Positions 31,044-40,602 of a stretch of 40,602 bases of DNA are shown piece by piece (position 1 is the stretch's first letter; every line of letters begins with the position of its first letter). Position numbers and translations under genes: made by a program. Under the pieces are notes generated by a model. It did not search any database. It was not told the DNA's origin and saw nothing but the letters and a program-made list of their open reading frames with translations. Source of the DNA: Mycoplasma testudinis ATCC 43263 (GTDB taxonomy: Bacteria; Bacillota_I; Bacilli_A; Mycoplasmatales; Mycoplasmoidaceae); assembly GCF_000687795.1 (NCBI RefSeq), contig NZ_JHXT01000014.1, positions 1 through 40,602 on the forward strand. The letters run 5' to 3'.

Positions 31044-31074
31044 TTTAGTGCTGCGTTTATTATTAGAATCTACC
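31044..31074. mobile_element. Solo end of the IS30-type element
   Basis: This 31-bp stretch matches 765-795, the outer end of the IS30-family element, at 28 of 31 positions and in the same orientation. Both contain TTTATTATTA and AATCTACC. No transposase sequence accompanies it. A short stretch just before it (ACATTTTA then GAAA) also resembles the element, so it looks like the remains of an insertion after deletion. Confidence 0.55.
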
Positions 31075-31152
31075 TTTAAAAGAAATGAAAAGTTTTCCTT
31101 GATTTTCATGAAAATAAATTTATAAACAATTTAGATTTTTAAATGACTAAAA

Positions 31153-32220
31153 TTAATTTCTTAACAAGTTAACCGGAACTACTAAAATTCCGTCATTTCT
31201 TTTATATCCTGGTCCCACAGCAGTAACAATCATCATAAATGTTGGTTCTTTTTTAAATCTTTAGACATTTTATTTTTGATTTTCAGTAAATTTTTGCTGC
31301 TTTTTCAATCGCTTCTGATCCCCCAACTTTTATTTCAATTAAGGCGTACCGTTGATCTCTTAATTTCAAAATAGCATCACATTCCAATCCGTTTTTTTCG
31401 CGATAATGATTTATATAACCATTTAATGACTCTATATAAATTCTTAAATCTCGAATTACAAAGTCTTCGAACAAAAGATAGTGGCCCCAAAAAGTTGGAC
31501 TAATCTAACCAACTTAAGGGGCCACTATCGGTGTGAGATATTTCTTGCTAATGAATGCAAAATACGCTGCATTAAACTTTTACTATTAGTTCTTTTTTGT
31601 TTTCCATGGAAAGCAAAATCGAAAACCAAAGACAAATATGCGTCGAATTTTTGCAAAGCTATATTCCGGTTTTTTCAAGTACAAAATCTGGCCATCCACC
31701 TCGGCACATATAAAATAATATATTTTCTAACTGATGTTCTTTATTTTCATCAAAAAACTTAAATTGACCCGCTTTTTCAAAAAGATTATTTAGTGAAACA
31801 ATTCCTTTTGATTCAAGTGATTCGAATAGTGACATTGGATGCATTTTCAAATTTATAAAACGCCCTGCACCTGAGTGGTAAATTTTAGATGAGTCCACAG
31901 GTGTTGAACTGCCAGTTAATAAATAATGTCCTTTTGCTGAATCCATATCAATTTGATTTCTGATAGTATCTCATAATTCAGGAACGATTTGTCATTCATC
32001 TATTAATCGTGGTTTATGTCCTTTTAAAATAAATTCAGGATTAGCTTTAGCTAAATCTTGATTCGCTTTTATAGAAAGATTTATGTAACTTTTTTTGGAC
32101 GTTCATACAAGTGGTTGTTTTACCACTAAATTTTGGTCCTTAAATTTGGGCCGCCCCAACCAAAATAAGGCTTTCTAAAATTTTTTGATCAATTAATCTT
32201 TTTAAGTATTTATTCGCCAT
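31153..32220 (-). pseudogene. Broken ATPase/DUF4143 gene, interrupted by a palindromic IS scar
   Basis: Reading leftward from ATG at 32220, MANKYLKRLIDQKI matches the intact ATPase at 16304. A TAA breaks the frame inside the P-loop region (GPKFSGKTTT lies just after it). The frame is regained for RLIDEWQIVPELW, HYLLTGSSTPVD and FYMCRGGWPDFVLEK, lost again near 31659, and resumed as KSLMQRILHSLARNIS. There the homology is cut by the palindrome at 31477-31529, and about 90 residues present in the intact copy are missing. Homology resumes at LFEDFVIRDLRIY and GLECDAILKLRD, shifts frame once more, and ends with TFMMIVTAVGPGYKR and VPVNLLRN at 31153. At least four lesions make it certain that this copy is dead. 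Confidence 0.85.
31477..31529. mobile_element. 53-bp palindrome made of two IS3-type ends
   Basis: GATAGTGGCCCC at 31477-31488 pairs perfectly with GGGGCCACTATC at 31518-31529, and inside it AAGTTGG pairs with CCAACTT. Each half has the CCCCAAAAAGTTGGA-type end of IS3-family (IS150-group) elements, pointing inward with no element between. It sits exactly where the broken ATPase gene loses about 90 codons. This suggests insertion, then loss of the interior and of neighbouring DNA. A similar palindrome lies at 17761-17815. Confidence 0.75.
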
Positions 32221-32689
32221 ATCAAAGCTCTTTTGTGATTATTAATTGTCTGTTATAATGGTGTCCAGATAGTTGTGTTTAAGTTTTGGCATACTAAATT
32301 ATGCATTTCGGATAGTTATTTTTATCTTTTTGGCTAATTTTGATGTATTGTTTTTTATGAGTGTATTTCACTTCTTTTGTATAGAAAAAAGCGTCTTAAT
32401 AGCCGTTTTTCGGTAATTCTTTTTTTGTCATTTAAGTTTATTAGATTCTTTCTTGTTTATCTACTTCATAAAATATAAGTGCTTTTTTATCCTATTAAGT
32501 ATTATTAGAGTGCATCTCAATTTGATTTATTTGATGCTAGTATAAATCCATATGCTTTTTTAAGTCTTGTAAGATTTTTGGTCTAAATTAATCATTGTGA
32601 AACGAATTATCCACTTTTTGTATTAATTCTTTGGAATTGATTGCTACTACATTTAATTCGGTATCTTTTTTAAATTTAAAAAAATTATT
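32221..32689. other. Spacer with possible traces of a lost gene
   Basis: A TATAAT on the + strand at 32254-32259 has no gene directly after it. On the - strand near 32509-32676 short stretches read like protein in shifting frames (ELNVVAINSKELIQKVDNS, then NLTRLKKAYGFILASN and NWDAL), separated by stops. They may be the remains of a decayed gene. Nothing intact is seen. Confidence 0.35.
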
Positions 32690-32695
32690 TATAAT
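32690..32695 (+). promoter_or_regulatory. Probable -10 box (TATAAT) of the pst operon, giving a leaderless transcript
   Basis: TATAAT ends only 9 bp before the pstS ATG at 32705, and there is no ribosome-binding site. If transcription starts the usual 6-8 bases after the box, the mRNA begins almost at the start codon. Confidence 0.45.
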
Positions 32696-32704
32696 TTGCC
32701 TAAT

Positions 32705-33910
32705 ATGAAAAGGCTTGGTACAAAACGTTGCTTTAAAAGGCGATTTAAAGTTGGGATGTACAGTATTGGGTTTGTGGCTATCATAGGTGCTACTTCACTA
32801 GTATCAGCCTGTGGTAATTTTACTGTTTTGGATGCCCGAGGATCTAGTTCGGTGCAGCCTTTTTTAAATGCCCTGGCAACGGCTTACAGCCGTGATCGGA
32901 ATATTGAAATTAATGTTCAGAGTGGTGGTTCTAGTACCGGAATTCAAAATACGGCACGGGGCACCACTTTAATTGGTACATCTTCAAAATCACCAAGAGG
33001 TTCTGTTGTTGGTACAGATCTTGAAAATGATTGAAAAATAAAAAAAATTAAAACCATTACTTTAGCAAAGGATGCAGTAGCTTTGCTTTTTGTTCCTCCA
33101 AGTGGCTTTAAAGCAAGTGATTTTGCTGTGAATCAAAATAATATTCTAGATTTGTATAACGGATTTGCAGGGTTTGAACGAGTCCCATTAAGTCGCTTTT
33201 ATATCGGATCTGGTAATCCCCCTGCAAATAACATCTTTTTAAAAGCCTATGCTCGTAGTGGGGGTTCGAATGCTTCAGGAACGGCTGAAGCTTTTTTAAC
33301 TGATTCTGGGTTTGATACTACTAAGCTAGATTCAAAAGTAAGAAATGCCTTAAATTCAGGAGTGACTTCTCCTGCAACCACTGAAACCGCTGAAGCTAAT
33401 GCTGATGCTTATCGTTTTTTTCAAACTGAAGCAAAGAATATTCCTGGAGCTATTATTTATTTAGGTTTAGGTTTTATTCAAAACAATTTTCAACGAATTT
33501 TATTAGATGGTTTTGATTTAATGAATTATCAAATAGCAGATGGTGATAACCAAAAACTGACTACTGTCACACCCACAATTGATAATGTGGAAAAAGGTTT
33601 ATACCGTTGGGTTCGCCCATTCAATATAATGACTTCTTTATTAAATCCCAAAGTCGATGATATTAAAAATTTTGTTTCATGAATTTTATTTAGCAAGTAT
33701 TTAGATTCTTTAAACGATCAACAGACTGTACAAAGTATTTATCAACAGCAAGGATTGATTCCGTTAAATGAAAATGAAATCAAAAATATGTTTAATCTAA
33801 CTACAGACCAAGAACAAATGAGTCTTAACGATTTAGTCAAAAATCATTTGGACCAGTTTTGAACTGCTGATTATGATTTTTCAAACGGCCTTAGATTTGG
33901 AGCGTTTTAA
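32705..33910 (+). CDS. pstS: Phosphate-binding lipoprotein PstS
   Basis: PstS captures inorganic phosphate outside the cell and delivers it to the permease. The 401-residue protein has a basic start, a hydrophobic helix and a lipobox ending LVSAC, placing the acylated Cys at 36. Phosphate-contact motifs of the family are visible: ARGSSSVQPFLNALA and QSGGSSTGIQNTARG. GTSSKSPRGS takes the place of the usual third loop. Two UGA Trp codons are followed by matching C-terminal sequence ending LRFGAF. ATG 32705 is preferred over TTG 32696, which would lie inside the gap after the -10 box. The stop is 5 bp before pstC-pstA. Confidence 0.88.
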
Positions 33911-33915
33911 TACTT

Positions 33916-35934
33916 ATGAGTCAAAGTCAAAACAAACGGAAATATAGTTCCATCTTTGGGAAGATTATCAAGAATAGTATTTTTAGTACCCTAAGTTCAA
34001 TATTTGCCTGATTTATTGCCATTATTTTTGTAGCAGTAATTGTTTTCATCATTATTAAATCAGTCCCGGGATGACAACATTATGGGGCTTCTATTTTTCA
34101 AGGAACTTTTAATTTAAATGATGGTGCAGGCGGGTTTTGACTTCCTTTGGTTATTACTTTTTTAACAACCGCTGGAGCAATGATTATTGCTGGTCCAATT
34201 GGAATAAAAACAGCAATTTTCTTGCGTTATCGAATGCCTAAAAAATATTCACGAATTTTAAGAATTGTAATTGATTTATTAGCCGGGATTCCTTCGGTAG
34301 TTTTCGGGTTATTTGCGGCAACTGCGCTTGGTGTTTTTTTACAAGATATTGTTGGTTTTTCGACCGCTTGAAATTTAATTACGGCTTTTATTATGCTTGC
34401 ATTCATGGTTTTACCAAATGTTGTTGCTTTAACGTATAATGCTTTAGATGGTGTTGAGCAAGATATGATTTTAGCACCATTAGCATTAGGTACCCAAAGA
34501 ACTAGAGCTATTTATAAAGTTGTTAAAAAACAGGCTAAGGGAATGATTGTGGTCGCTCTGATTGTGGCTATGGGTAGAGCTATAGGTGAAACGGCTGCTT
34601 TAAACTTTATTTTAACGTCGCAAAATTTTAACCAAATTTTTGCTTCTGGATTTGGTGATGTTTGACTATCCAACTTAAAATCGCTTGGTGCTGTAATTTC
34701 ATATAATTTCTTTAGTGAAAACGGGGGTGAAACTTTACAAGGAGTTTTATATGTTTATGGGATTGTTTTATTCGTGATCATTATGATCTTGAACGGGATT
34801 GTTTTATTTGCTACAAAAAAAAGAACAACTGCAAAATATCCATGAGTTATTAAACTTCATAAAGTAGTTTCTAAAATTGTTTTATTTGTTCCCGATAAAA
34901 TTATTGCCACTTTTGAAAAGTTAGCAACCCGTAGTTCAGTTGATTTAAATTTGGAAAATTTGGATTATCGTTCGACGTTTATTAAAGAAAGATTAAGAAA
35001 TAATAAATTTTTGAATCTGTATTCTGGATGAAAGATTTTCTGGGAATACTTTTGTGCCATTTTGACTTTAATTTTTATTTTATGAATTTTATTGTTCGTT
35101 TTAATCCAAGGCGGGAATGCTTTGGTTTCACCCAACAGTACAGTGGGAGATATCGTAAATGCAGATAGCACCGGAAGAGCAATAGTTAATACGATTATTA
35201 TTATTTTAATGACAGTGTTAATTGCTTTCCCAATTGCGATGTTTGCGGCTATTTTTTTGAATGAGTATTCCAAAAATTATCGCGTGAAAAAAACCATTCT
35301 ATTTTTTGTGGATTCATTAGGATCAACCCCCTCAATTTTATTTGCCATCTTTGGTTTAGCTTTTTTCTTACAAACTTTGGGATGGGCGTCAGGTGGTACA
35401 ACTAGTGTTTCCATGATTGCTGGAATTTTAACCATTAGCATTGTAATTATTCCCGCCTTTATTAGAATCATTCAACAAGCTTTAGAAAATGTTCCGATGG
35501 TTGTGAGAATGAATTCTTATGCGCTAGGTGTTAGTAAATATGAGACAATTAGAAAGATTGTTTTACCAATGGCAGTTGAAGGAATCATTACGGCATTAAT
35601 TCTTTCTGTGGGCCGGATTATGGCCGAAACTACTCCTTTATATTTAACTGCGGGGTTAAGTTCTGCTAACCACATTGATTTAGGATTATGGGGTCAAACC
35701 TTAACGACAAGAATTTATGCCCAATTGTTTTCACCAGCATCTAATGCTCAAGATATTATGTTTGAATCAGCCTTTATGTCAATTGTTTTGATTTTAATTT
35801 TAGTCCTTATAGGTCAATTAGTTGTTCCTTGAATTATTGTGCATTATCCAACATTTAAAAAACAAATGGTTAAATATATAAGAATATTATTTTCTAAAAT
35901 GAAAAAGCAAAGGACGAATTATGGCAGACACTAA
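33916..35934 (+). CDS. Phosphate ABC transporter permease, PstC and PstA fused
   Basis: One 672-residue frame carries both permease halves, which are normally separate proteins of about 300 residues each. The PstC-like half (about 1-310) contains [18 protein letters not shown] and the ATPase-coupling loop [14 protein letters not shown]. The PstA-like half (about 370-650) contains [15 protein letters not shown] and [17 protein letters not shown] hydrophilic linker of about 60 residues joins them. Each half has about six membrane segments. UGA Trp codons near 34134, 34370, 34662 and 35832 lie within one continuous frame, so this is a true fusion and not a frameshift. Similar fusions are known in other mycoplasmas (MG411 type, from memory). 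The last 14 bases overlap pstB. Confidence 0.9.
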
Positions 35935-37237
35935 AGAATTAACACCCGATTTTTCTTTTGATGTTTCTTTAGAACCAGCCAAGGATACCGAAAAGGTTGA
36001 AAATGCCAATTTAGAAACTAATGATGAAAAAAGCGTTGATGAAATTAAGTATGAACCAAAGCAAAAATTAACTCCTGAACAAAAAGCCCAAATAAAAAAA
36101 CAGCTTGCTGAACGCAGAAATATTTGTAAAAACAAAATTAATGAATTAAAAAAAACTAAATCAAATTTAGTTCTGGAATACAAAAATCTTTGTGTAAGTT
36201 TAAAAAATAGTCAACTACCATTATTGCAAACAAAACTTGATAATTTAATGACAACAATTAATTCTGTTAACCATTCTTCCCCAAAAAAAGAATTAGAACA
36301 AGAACTTATTAGATTAAAAAGATTGTTACGTCATCCTAAGATTTTTATCAAACAGTTACCCGAAGTTAAAACCTTAAAAGAAAAAATAAGTGATTTAAAA
36401 GATCAGATAAACCTAAACAGAAAATTGATCAAAGACAAAAACCCGGAGTTACAAGCATTTAAACATGATTTCGATAGCAACCATATTTTTGAAGTAAGTA
36501 ATTTAAACTTATGATACAACAATGGACACAAGCACGCTTTAAAAAATATCAATATCAATTTATTGAAAAATAAAGTAACAGCTTTTATCGGACCATCAGG
36601 CTGTGGAAAATCAACTTTTTTAAGAACCCTTAACCGAATGAATGACGTTATTGAAGGTGTAAAGATTACAGGTAATGTTTGATTTTCAGGAAAGAATATA
36701 AGTTCAAAGATTTTGTCTGAACTAGAATTAAGAACTCGAGTCGGAATGGTTTTTCAAAAACCAACCCCATTTAATTTATCCATTTATGAAAATATAGCGT
36801 ATGCTTTAAAGTCCCACGGAATTAAAGATCGCGCCATAATTGATAAAATTGTTAAGGAATCATTAATGGGTGCAGCCCTGTGAGATGAAGTTAAAGATAT
36901 CTTAAACGAAAGTGCTTTAGGACTTTCTGGAGGGCAACAGCAACGTTTGTGTATTGCCCGGGCAATTGCTTTACATCCAGATGTTTTGTTGATGGATGAA
37001 CCAACTTCAGCACTAGATCCAATTGCAACAAACAAGGTTGAAATTTTGATTAATGAATTGCGAAAGAAATTCTCAATTGTGATTGTTACTCACTCGATGG
37101 CTCAAGCACAAAGAATTAGTGATAATACTGTCTTTTTTTATGAGGGGGAGATTATTGAATCAGGACCAACAAAAGCAATTTTCACTCAGCCTAAACAAAA
37201 ACGAACAAAAGACTATGTCAGCGGAAGGATTGGATAA
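35921..37237 (+). CDS. pstB: Phosphate ABC transporter ATPase PstB with a long N-terminal coiled-coil extension
   Basis: PstB powers phosphate import. The ATPase domain starts near residue 187 and is complete: Walker [10 protein letters not shown] (224-232), Q-loop [10 protein letters not shown], signature LSGGQQQR, Walker [12 protein letters not shown] and the switch histidine in VTHSM. At 438 residues it is far longer than the usual 250-270. The extra N-terminal 185 residues are charged and rich in Lys, Glu and Leu, with long predicted helices ([19 protein letters not shown]) that look like coiled coil. The start at ATG 35921 overlaps the permease gene by 14 bp, though its ribosome-binding site (AAAGGACG) is good. 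The phoU start follows 2 bp after the stop. Confidence 0.93.
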
Positions 37238-37239
37238 TT

Positions 37240-37932
37240 ATGGCAATAAATTACGGATCATTAAAACAATCAGAAGATAATTTGATTAAAAAATTTTATG
37301 AGTATTTAAGTCATACTTATAAAATGCATTTAGTCGTTGTTAAAGCTTTTGAACTATATTCAAATAAAGATGAGTTTCATAAAAAAACAGCTCAGGTTTT
37401 TGAATTAGAAAAAATCTCCAATATCACCCAAGCAGATTTATTGGATGAATGTACTTGAATTATTTCTAAAGAACAACCCCAAGCCAGTCATTTGCGTTTT
37501 GTAATCGCTATTATTAATTCAATTAATGATTTAGAACGAATCTGCGATTATGCTAATAATTTGGCAAAGTTTTTAGAAAATAATATAAACATTCGTCCTG
37601 AAGATATTTATCCATTAAAAAGCATGGAAGAATTGGCAGTAAACAACTATCTAAAAATATTTGAATACTTTAAAACACATGATGCAACTTCTTGTTATAA
37701 GTATGCTGAACAGTTGTTAAATGAATTTACACAGGAGTTTCGTTGTCACCTGAAAACTTTTAAAGGAACATACTTTGGTGAAAACGGAACTAACAACGAT
37801 GCTGAAATAGCAGTTGCCATTATTCTTGCTTTCAAAAATGTTGAACGGATTATGGATCACGTTATGAATATTATTGAATACTTTATCTACATTAAAGAAT
37901 GTAATTTTTTCTTTGATAAACGAGTTATCTAA
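37240..37932 (+). CDS. phoU: Phosphate transport regulator PhoU
   Basis: PhoU restrains Pst transport when phosphate is plentiful. The 230-residue protein is all-helical, with the two expected metal-binding helix motifs: ERICDYANNLAKF in the first half and ERIMDHVMNIIEY in the second. These match the E-x-x-x-D-x-x-x-N pattern of the family. The length is normal. A UGA Trp at 37456 joins the two parts. It starts 2 bp after pstB and its TAA overlaps the next ATG (TAATG). No two-component phosphate regulator is seen in the window, so PhoU may act directly on PstB. Confidence 0.88.
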
Positions 37933-38780
37933 TGGCTAAAAGAAATTTTGTAACTCAAGGTCCAATAAAATTACATTCTATTGCTCAACCAGTATATACA
38001 GATGCTCAAATCAATCCGACAATTCAGCCGTTTGGAACTCAAGCTATTAAAGAAAATGCGCCTACTATAGTTTCTTTAAAAAATGTTTCTGGTAAATTAC
38101 ATTGAATTAAAAAAACCCACTATCGATTATCACGGTTGTTTTATAAGCTTAATTTTAGTATTTATCAAAATCGTCATACAGTACTGGTTAGTTTGAATCC
38201 TTTGCGAACCTTTGAATTAGCCCGAATGATTGACTTTACTTTAAATCCGGGAGGTGGTCAAATCATCCGGGATGATTTGACCATTGATTTAATTAAATTA
38301 AAAAAGAAGTTTACTTATAAAGCAAAATTAACTGGATTTAAAACAGTAGGAGATTGAATTAATCACGTCATTAGTTTTACTAATAACCCCATTCCAAAAT
38401 CACATCTTGCAATTTTAACTACTACTTTCGGTTTTCAAAACAGTTTATTAAGTGACCCAAAAAGACTTGATTCTTATGATTTATTAAAATTAAAGATTCT
38501 TTTAAAACTTCTAAGTTCGAAAAAAATTTGTGTCTTAGATGAAGTGTGATTTCGGTTACCATCACAACATCGGAAATATTTAATTGATGCGATTAGTGAT
38601 TATGTAACAATTAATAAATTAACTTTAATTATTTGCACTGATGTAGATCGTGAAATTGAAGAAATGGGATTACAAGTTATTCTTGTTGGTCAAAAAAAGA
38701 TTTTAGTTAATTTACAATTACAGCGTTATTTGAAGACATTTACTTCAATTCACGATTTATTTGAAAGGTTTAGTGCGTAG
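37932..38780 (+). CDS. Degenerate ABC-ATPase-like protein in the pst operon
   Basis: This 282-residue protein is not a recognised Pst component. Its order resembles an ABC ATPase without catalytic motifs. LNFSIYQNRHTVLVSLNPLRTF takes the place of the strand and Walker A, with SLNPLRTF in place of GxxGxGKST. NPGGGQIIRDDLTI matches the usual P-x-S-G-x-I segment. KKICVLDEVWFRLP looks like Walker B with LDE kept. LTLIICTDVDREIEEMG matches the H-loop region, with Cys-Thr-Asp instead of Thr-His-Asp, and VILVGQKKILV matches the final strand. It probably cannot hydrolyse ATP; it may be a structural or regulatory partner of PstB. The start codon overlaps the phoU stop and its stop overlaps the next start. 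The ABC-like reading is my inference from pattern. Confidence 0.65.
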
Positions 38781-39076
38781 TGCGTTTTAAAAATCCTTAT
38801 TCGATTGGAAAAAAAGTTTCGGCTTGATTAACCGCTTTTTATGCTTTTTGGATTGCTTTTATTGTTGCCCTTGTTGTAGCAACCCGTTTTCGGATTGAGT
38901 TAGGGATTATGTTCTTAATCTTTTTGTTAATTGGACTTAGTTTATTAACAGTCTTACTTTTAGTATTCAGAAGACAGATTGGAACATTAACTCGATATAA
39001 ATTAAAAACCACTTTAATTATTGTTTTACCGATTGCATATTGATGAATCGGAAGCAACATTAACAAAAGCATATAA
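38780..39076 (+). CDS. Small membrane protein of 98 residues in the pst operon
   Basis: The start is GTG 38780, overlapping the TAG of the previous gene (TAGTG). The product has three likely membrane segments: AWLTAFYAFWIAFIVALVVA, LGIMFLIFLLIGLSLLTVLL and TTLIIVLPIAYWWIG. Short basic loops (RFR, FRRQIG) separate them. Three UGA Trp codons are read. I recognise no family. Tight coupling to the ABC-like gene suggests the two proteins act together. It is easily missed because standard-code reading cuts it into short pieces. Confidence 0.7.
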
Positions 39077-39081
39077 TTAAA

Positions 39082-39504
39082 ATGAATCAACAATTCCACA
39101 ATTTAGCAATTAAAGATTTAAAAAGACTAAAAATTTTATTTTTAGGTTTTTTTTATTATTTGATTTTTATCTTATTTTGCATTGTTCTTGGAATTATTTT
39201 AATTATTATTTTTGCTTCTCTTTTACGGCAAAATGAAACCACTAATCAAATTCCAATGAGTTTGACATACGGGATTACGGCATTTATTATTTTGATTTTC
39301 GTTTTTTTTATTATTTATTTCTTTTTAGGCTGATTTATTAATCGCAATATCAATAAATCATTAACTTGTATGAAACTGTATGCTGACAACGACGTTTTAT
39401 TTAAAAACCCATTTAAATTAATTAAAGAAGCCAAAAAACTTAAACAAATAATACTTTCTTTAAAATCAGGGATTGCTTTAGAAAAAGCAATTGAGAACAA
39501 ATAA
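39082..39504 (+). CDS. Small membrane protein of 140 residues, last gene of the pst operon
   Basis: The ATG at 39082 lies 5 bp after the previous stop, with no strong ribosome-binding site in the gap. The protein has two strong membrane segments (about residues 20-47, YYLIFILFCIVLGIILIIIF; and about 65-86, FIILIFVFFIIYFFLGWF) and a cytoplasmic basic tail of about 50 residues (KLIKEAKKLKQIILSLK). One UGA Trp is read at 39331. I recognise no family. It resembles a small scaffold or anchor protein. A 120-bp gap with no hairpin follows before hsdM. Confidence 0.7.
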
Positions 39505-39624
39505 TTATTTCAGCTTTAAATTCATTTTTTAGTGGATTAGTTTAAATAAATACTTTGCTTTAAAAAATTTGTATTTTTTTATCTAAAATGATATTCATAA
39601 GTATTTGGAGAAGGATAAAACATC

Positions 39625-40602
39625 ATGGCTGATAACAAAGATAATGAACGTGCTGAATTACATAAGATTATTTGAAGAATAGCGAACGAATTAAGAGGCA
39701 GTGTCGATGGTTGAGAATTCAAAACTTATGTTTTAGGTTTTTTGTTTTATCGCTATATTTCAGAGAATATTGCCAATGCAGTAAAAAAATACCAAAAAGG
39801 TTCTGGTAAGAAAGATTTCGATTATGCAAGTTTTGATGATGAAAAAGCAGTCAAAGGAAAATCTAATTTAATTACCTATAAAGGTTTTTTTATGAAACCA
39901 AGTGAACTCTTTGTTAATGTTCGCAAGAATGCTAGTAACAATCCAAATTTAAATATAGATTTACAAAAGATTTTTAAGAACATTGAATTATCTGCAAATG
40001 GTACTAATAGCCAAGACAATTTAAAAGGTTTATTTAGTGATGTTGATCTTAATAGCAATCGTTTAGGTTCAACAGTTGCTGACATCAATAAAAAACTAGT
40101 AAAGTTATTAAATGCAATTGGTGATTTACCATTAGGTGAATACCAAACTAATTCGATTGATGCGTTTGGTGATGCATATGAATACTTAATGTCCATGTAT
40201 GCTGCAAATGCTGGAAAATCTGGTGGTGAGTATTTTACCCCCCAAGAAGTTAGTGAACTATTAGCCAGAATTACTTTAATTAATTTTATGCGTAGTGGCA
40301 AACCAGATAAAAAAGAAATTCAAAGGGTTTATGACCCCGCTTGTGGATCTGGTTCATTGTTATTAAAGTTTGTAAAATTAATTGGAAAAGAAAACGTGCG
40401 TGATGGTTTTTATGGACAAGAAATAAACCCAACAACATACAATCTGGCCAGAATTAATATGTTCTTACATGATGTTGGCTATAAAAAATTTCATATTCAC
40501 CATGGTGATACATTAATCAAAAATGCACGCTGAAATCTTAGAGATATAGATAAATTTGACGCAATAGTATCTAATCCACCTTATTCAGTTCATTGAGAAG
40601 GT
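39625..40602 (+). CDS. hsdM: Type I restriction-modification DNA methyltransferase subunit HsdM (partial)
   Basis: HsdM methylates adenine in the recognition site chosen by HsdS and is needed for both modification and cleavage by the type I complex. The window holds the first 326 codons of a protein usually near 500 or more. The N-terminal helical domain contains [19 protein letters not shown] and [12 protein letters not shown]. The SAM-binding motif I is [11 protein letters not shown] (Asp237) and the catalytic motif IV is NPPY (Asn317). Start: ATG 39625 behind GGAGAAGGA. UGA Trp codons occur near 39674 and 39713. HsdS and HsdR, if present, lie beyond the right edge. Confidence 0.93.

Noticed and set aside
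31481-31762. 93-codon + strand frame across the IS scar
   Set aside because: It runs through the palindrome and the antisense of the ATPase wreck, so it has no independent support.
3900-33270. tRNA-like GGTTCGA strings at about 3902 and 33262
   Set aside because: Both lie in coding sequence (guaB and pstS) with no acceptor or anticodon stems. I see no tRNA or rRNA gene in the window.
33916-35934. Fused permease as an artefact of reading through stops
   Set aside because: Every internal stop is UGA, each falls at a plausible Trp position, and both sides stay in one frame, as in the other genes here.

Overview
The window is AT-rich and reads as a Mollicutes (mycoplasma-type) chromosome. Most long genes stay open only if UGA is read as tryptophan; the lipoprotein at 28362-30698 has three UGA codons in a row. 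Lipobox-type lipoproteins, a fused PstC-PstA permease and widespread gene decay fit the same group. Gene content alone does not identify the species.

Layout. 1-795: end of a frameshifted IS30-family element, cut by the window edge. 1027-8636: housekeeping genes on the + strand: pepF, a guaB/guaA pair that makes GMP from IMP with both enzymes stripped to their catalytic cores, then mnmG-rsmG-parA overlapping end to end. 8651-9116: remnant of an ATPase gene. 9408-11165: a large hydrophilic protein of unknown role. 11166-12353: no long gene, but two short ORFs, several hairpins and a possible structured RNA. 12354-15716: a superfamily I helicase with a C-terminal nuclease-like domain. 15717-18213: a 23-bp tandem repeat, an intact ATPase/DUF4143 gene and a palindromic insertion-sequence scar.

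18214-30698 is a surface-protein region: a small lipoprotein behind an AT dinucleotide tract; two tandem paralogous lipoproteins of about 1,275 residues with a GH36-like glycosidase domain plus Ig-like, LamG-like and F5/8C-like domains; between them a membrane-protein gene broken at two homopolymers; and, on the - strand, a modular lipoprotein that apparently starts with AUA. 30699-32704 is decayed DNA holding a solo IS30-type end and a third, heavily damaged ATPase copy interrupted by a second palindromic scar.

32705-39504 is one compact seven-gene operon for phosphate uptake: pstS, fused pstC-pstA, pstB, phoU, then a degenerate ABC-ATPase-like protein and two small membrane proteins. All its junctions overlap or lie within 5 bp. 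The window ends inside a type I restriction-modification hsdM.

The points most worth a second look are the structured small-ORF/RNA region at 11.3-12.1 kb, the pst operon tail with an ABC-like protein lacking its Walker A motif, the duplicated glycosidase lipoproteins, and the paired IS3-type end palindromes. All coordinates, frames and motifs come from reading the sequence; homology statements rest on recognising motifs, not on database searches.
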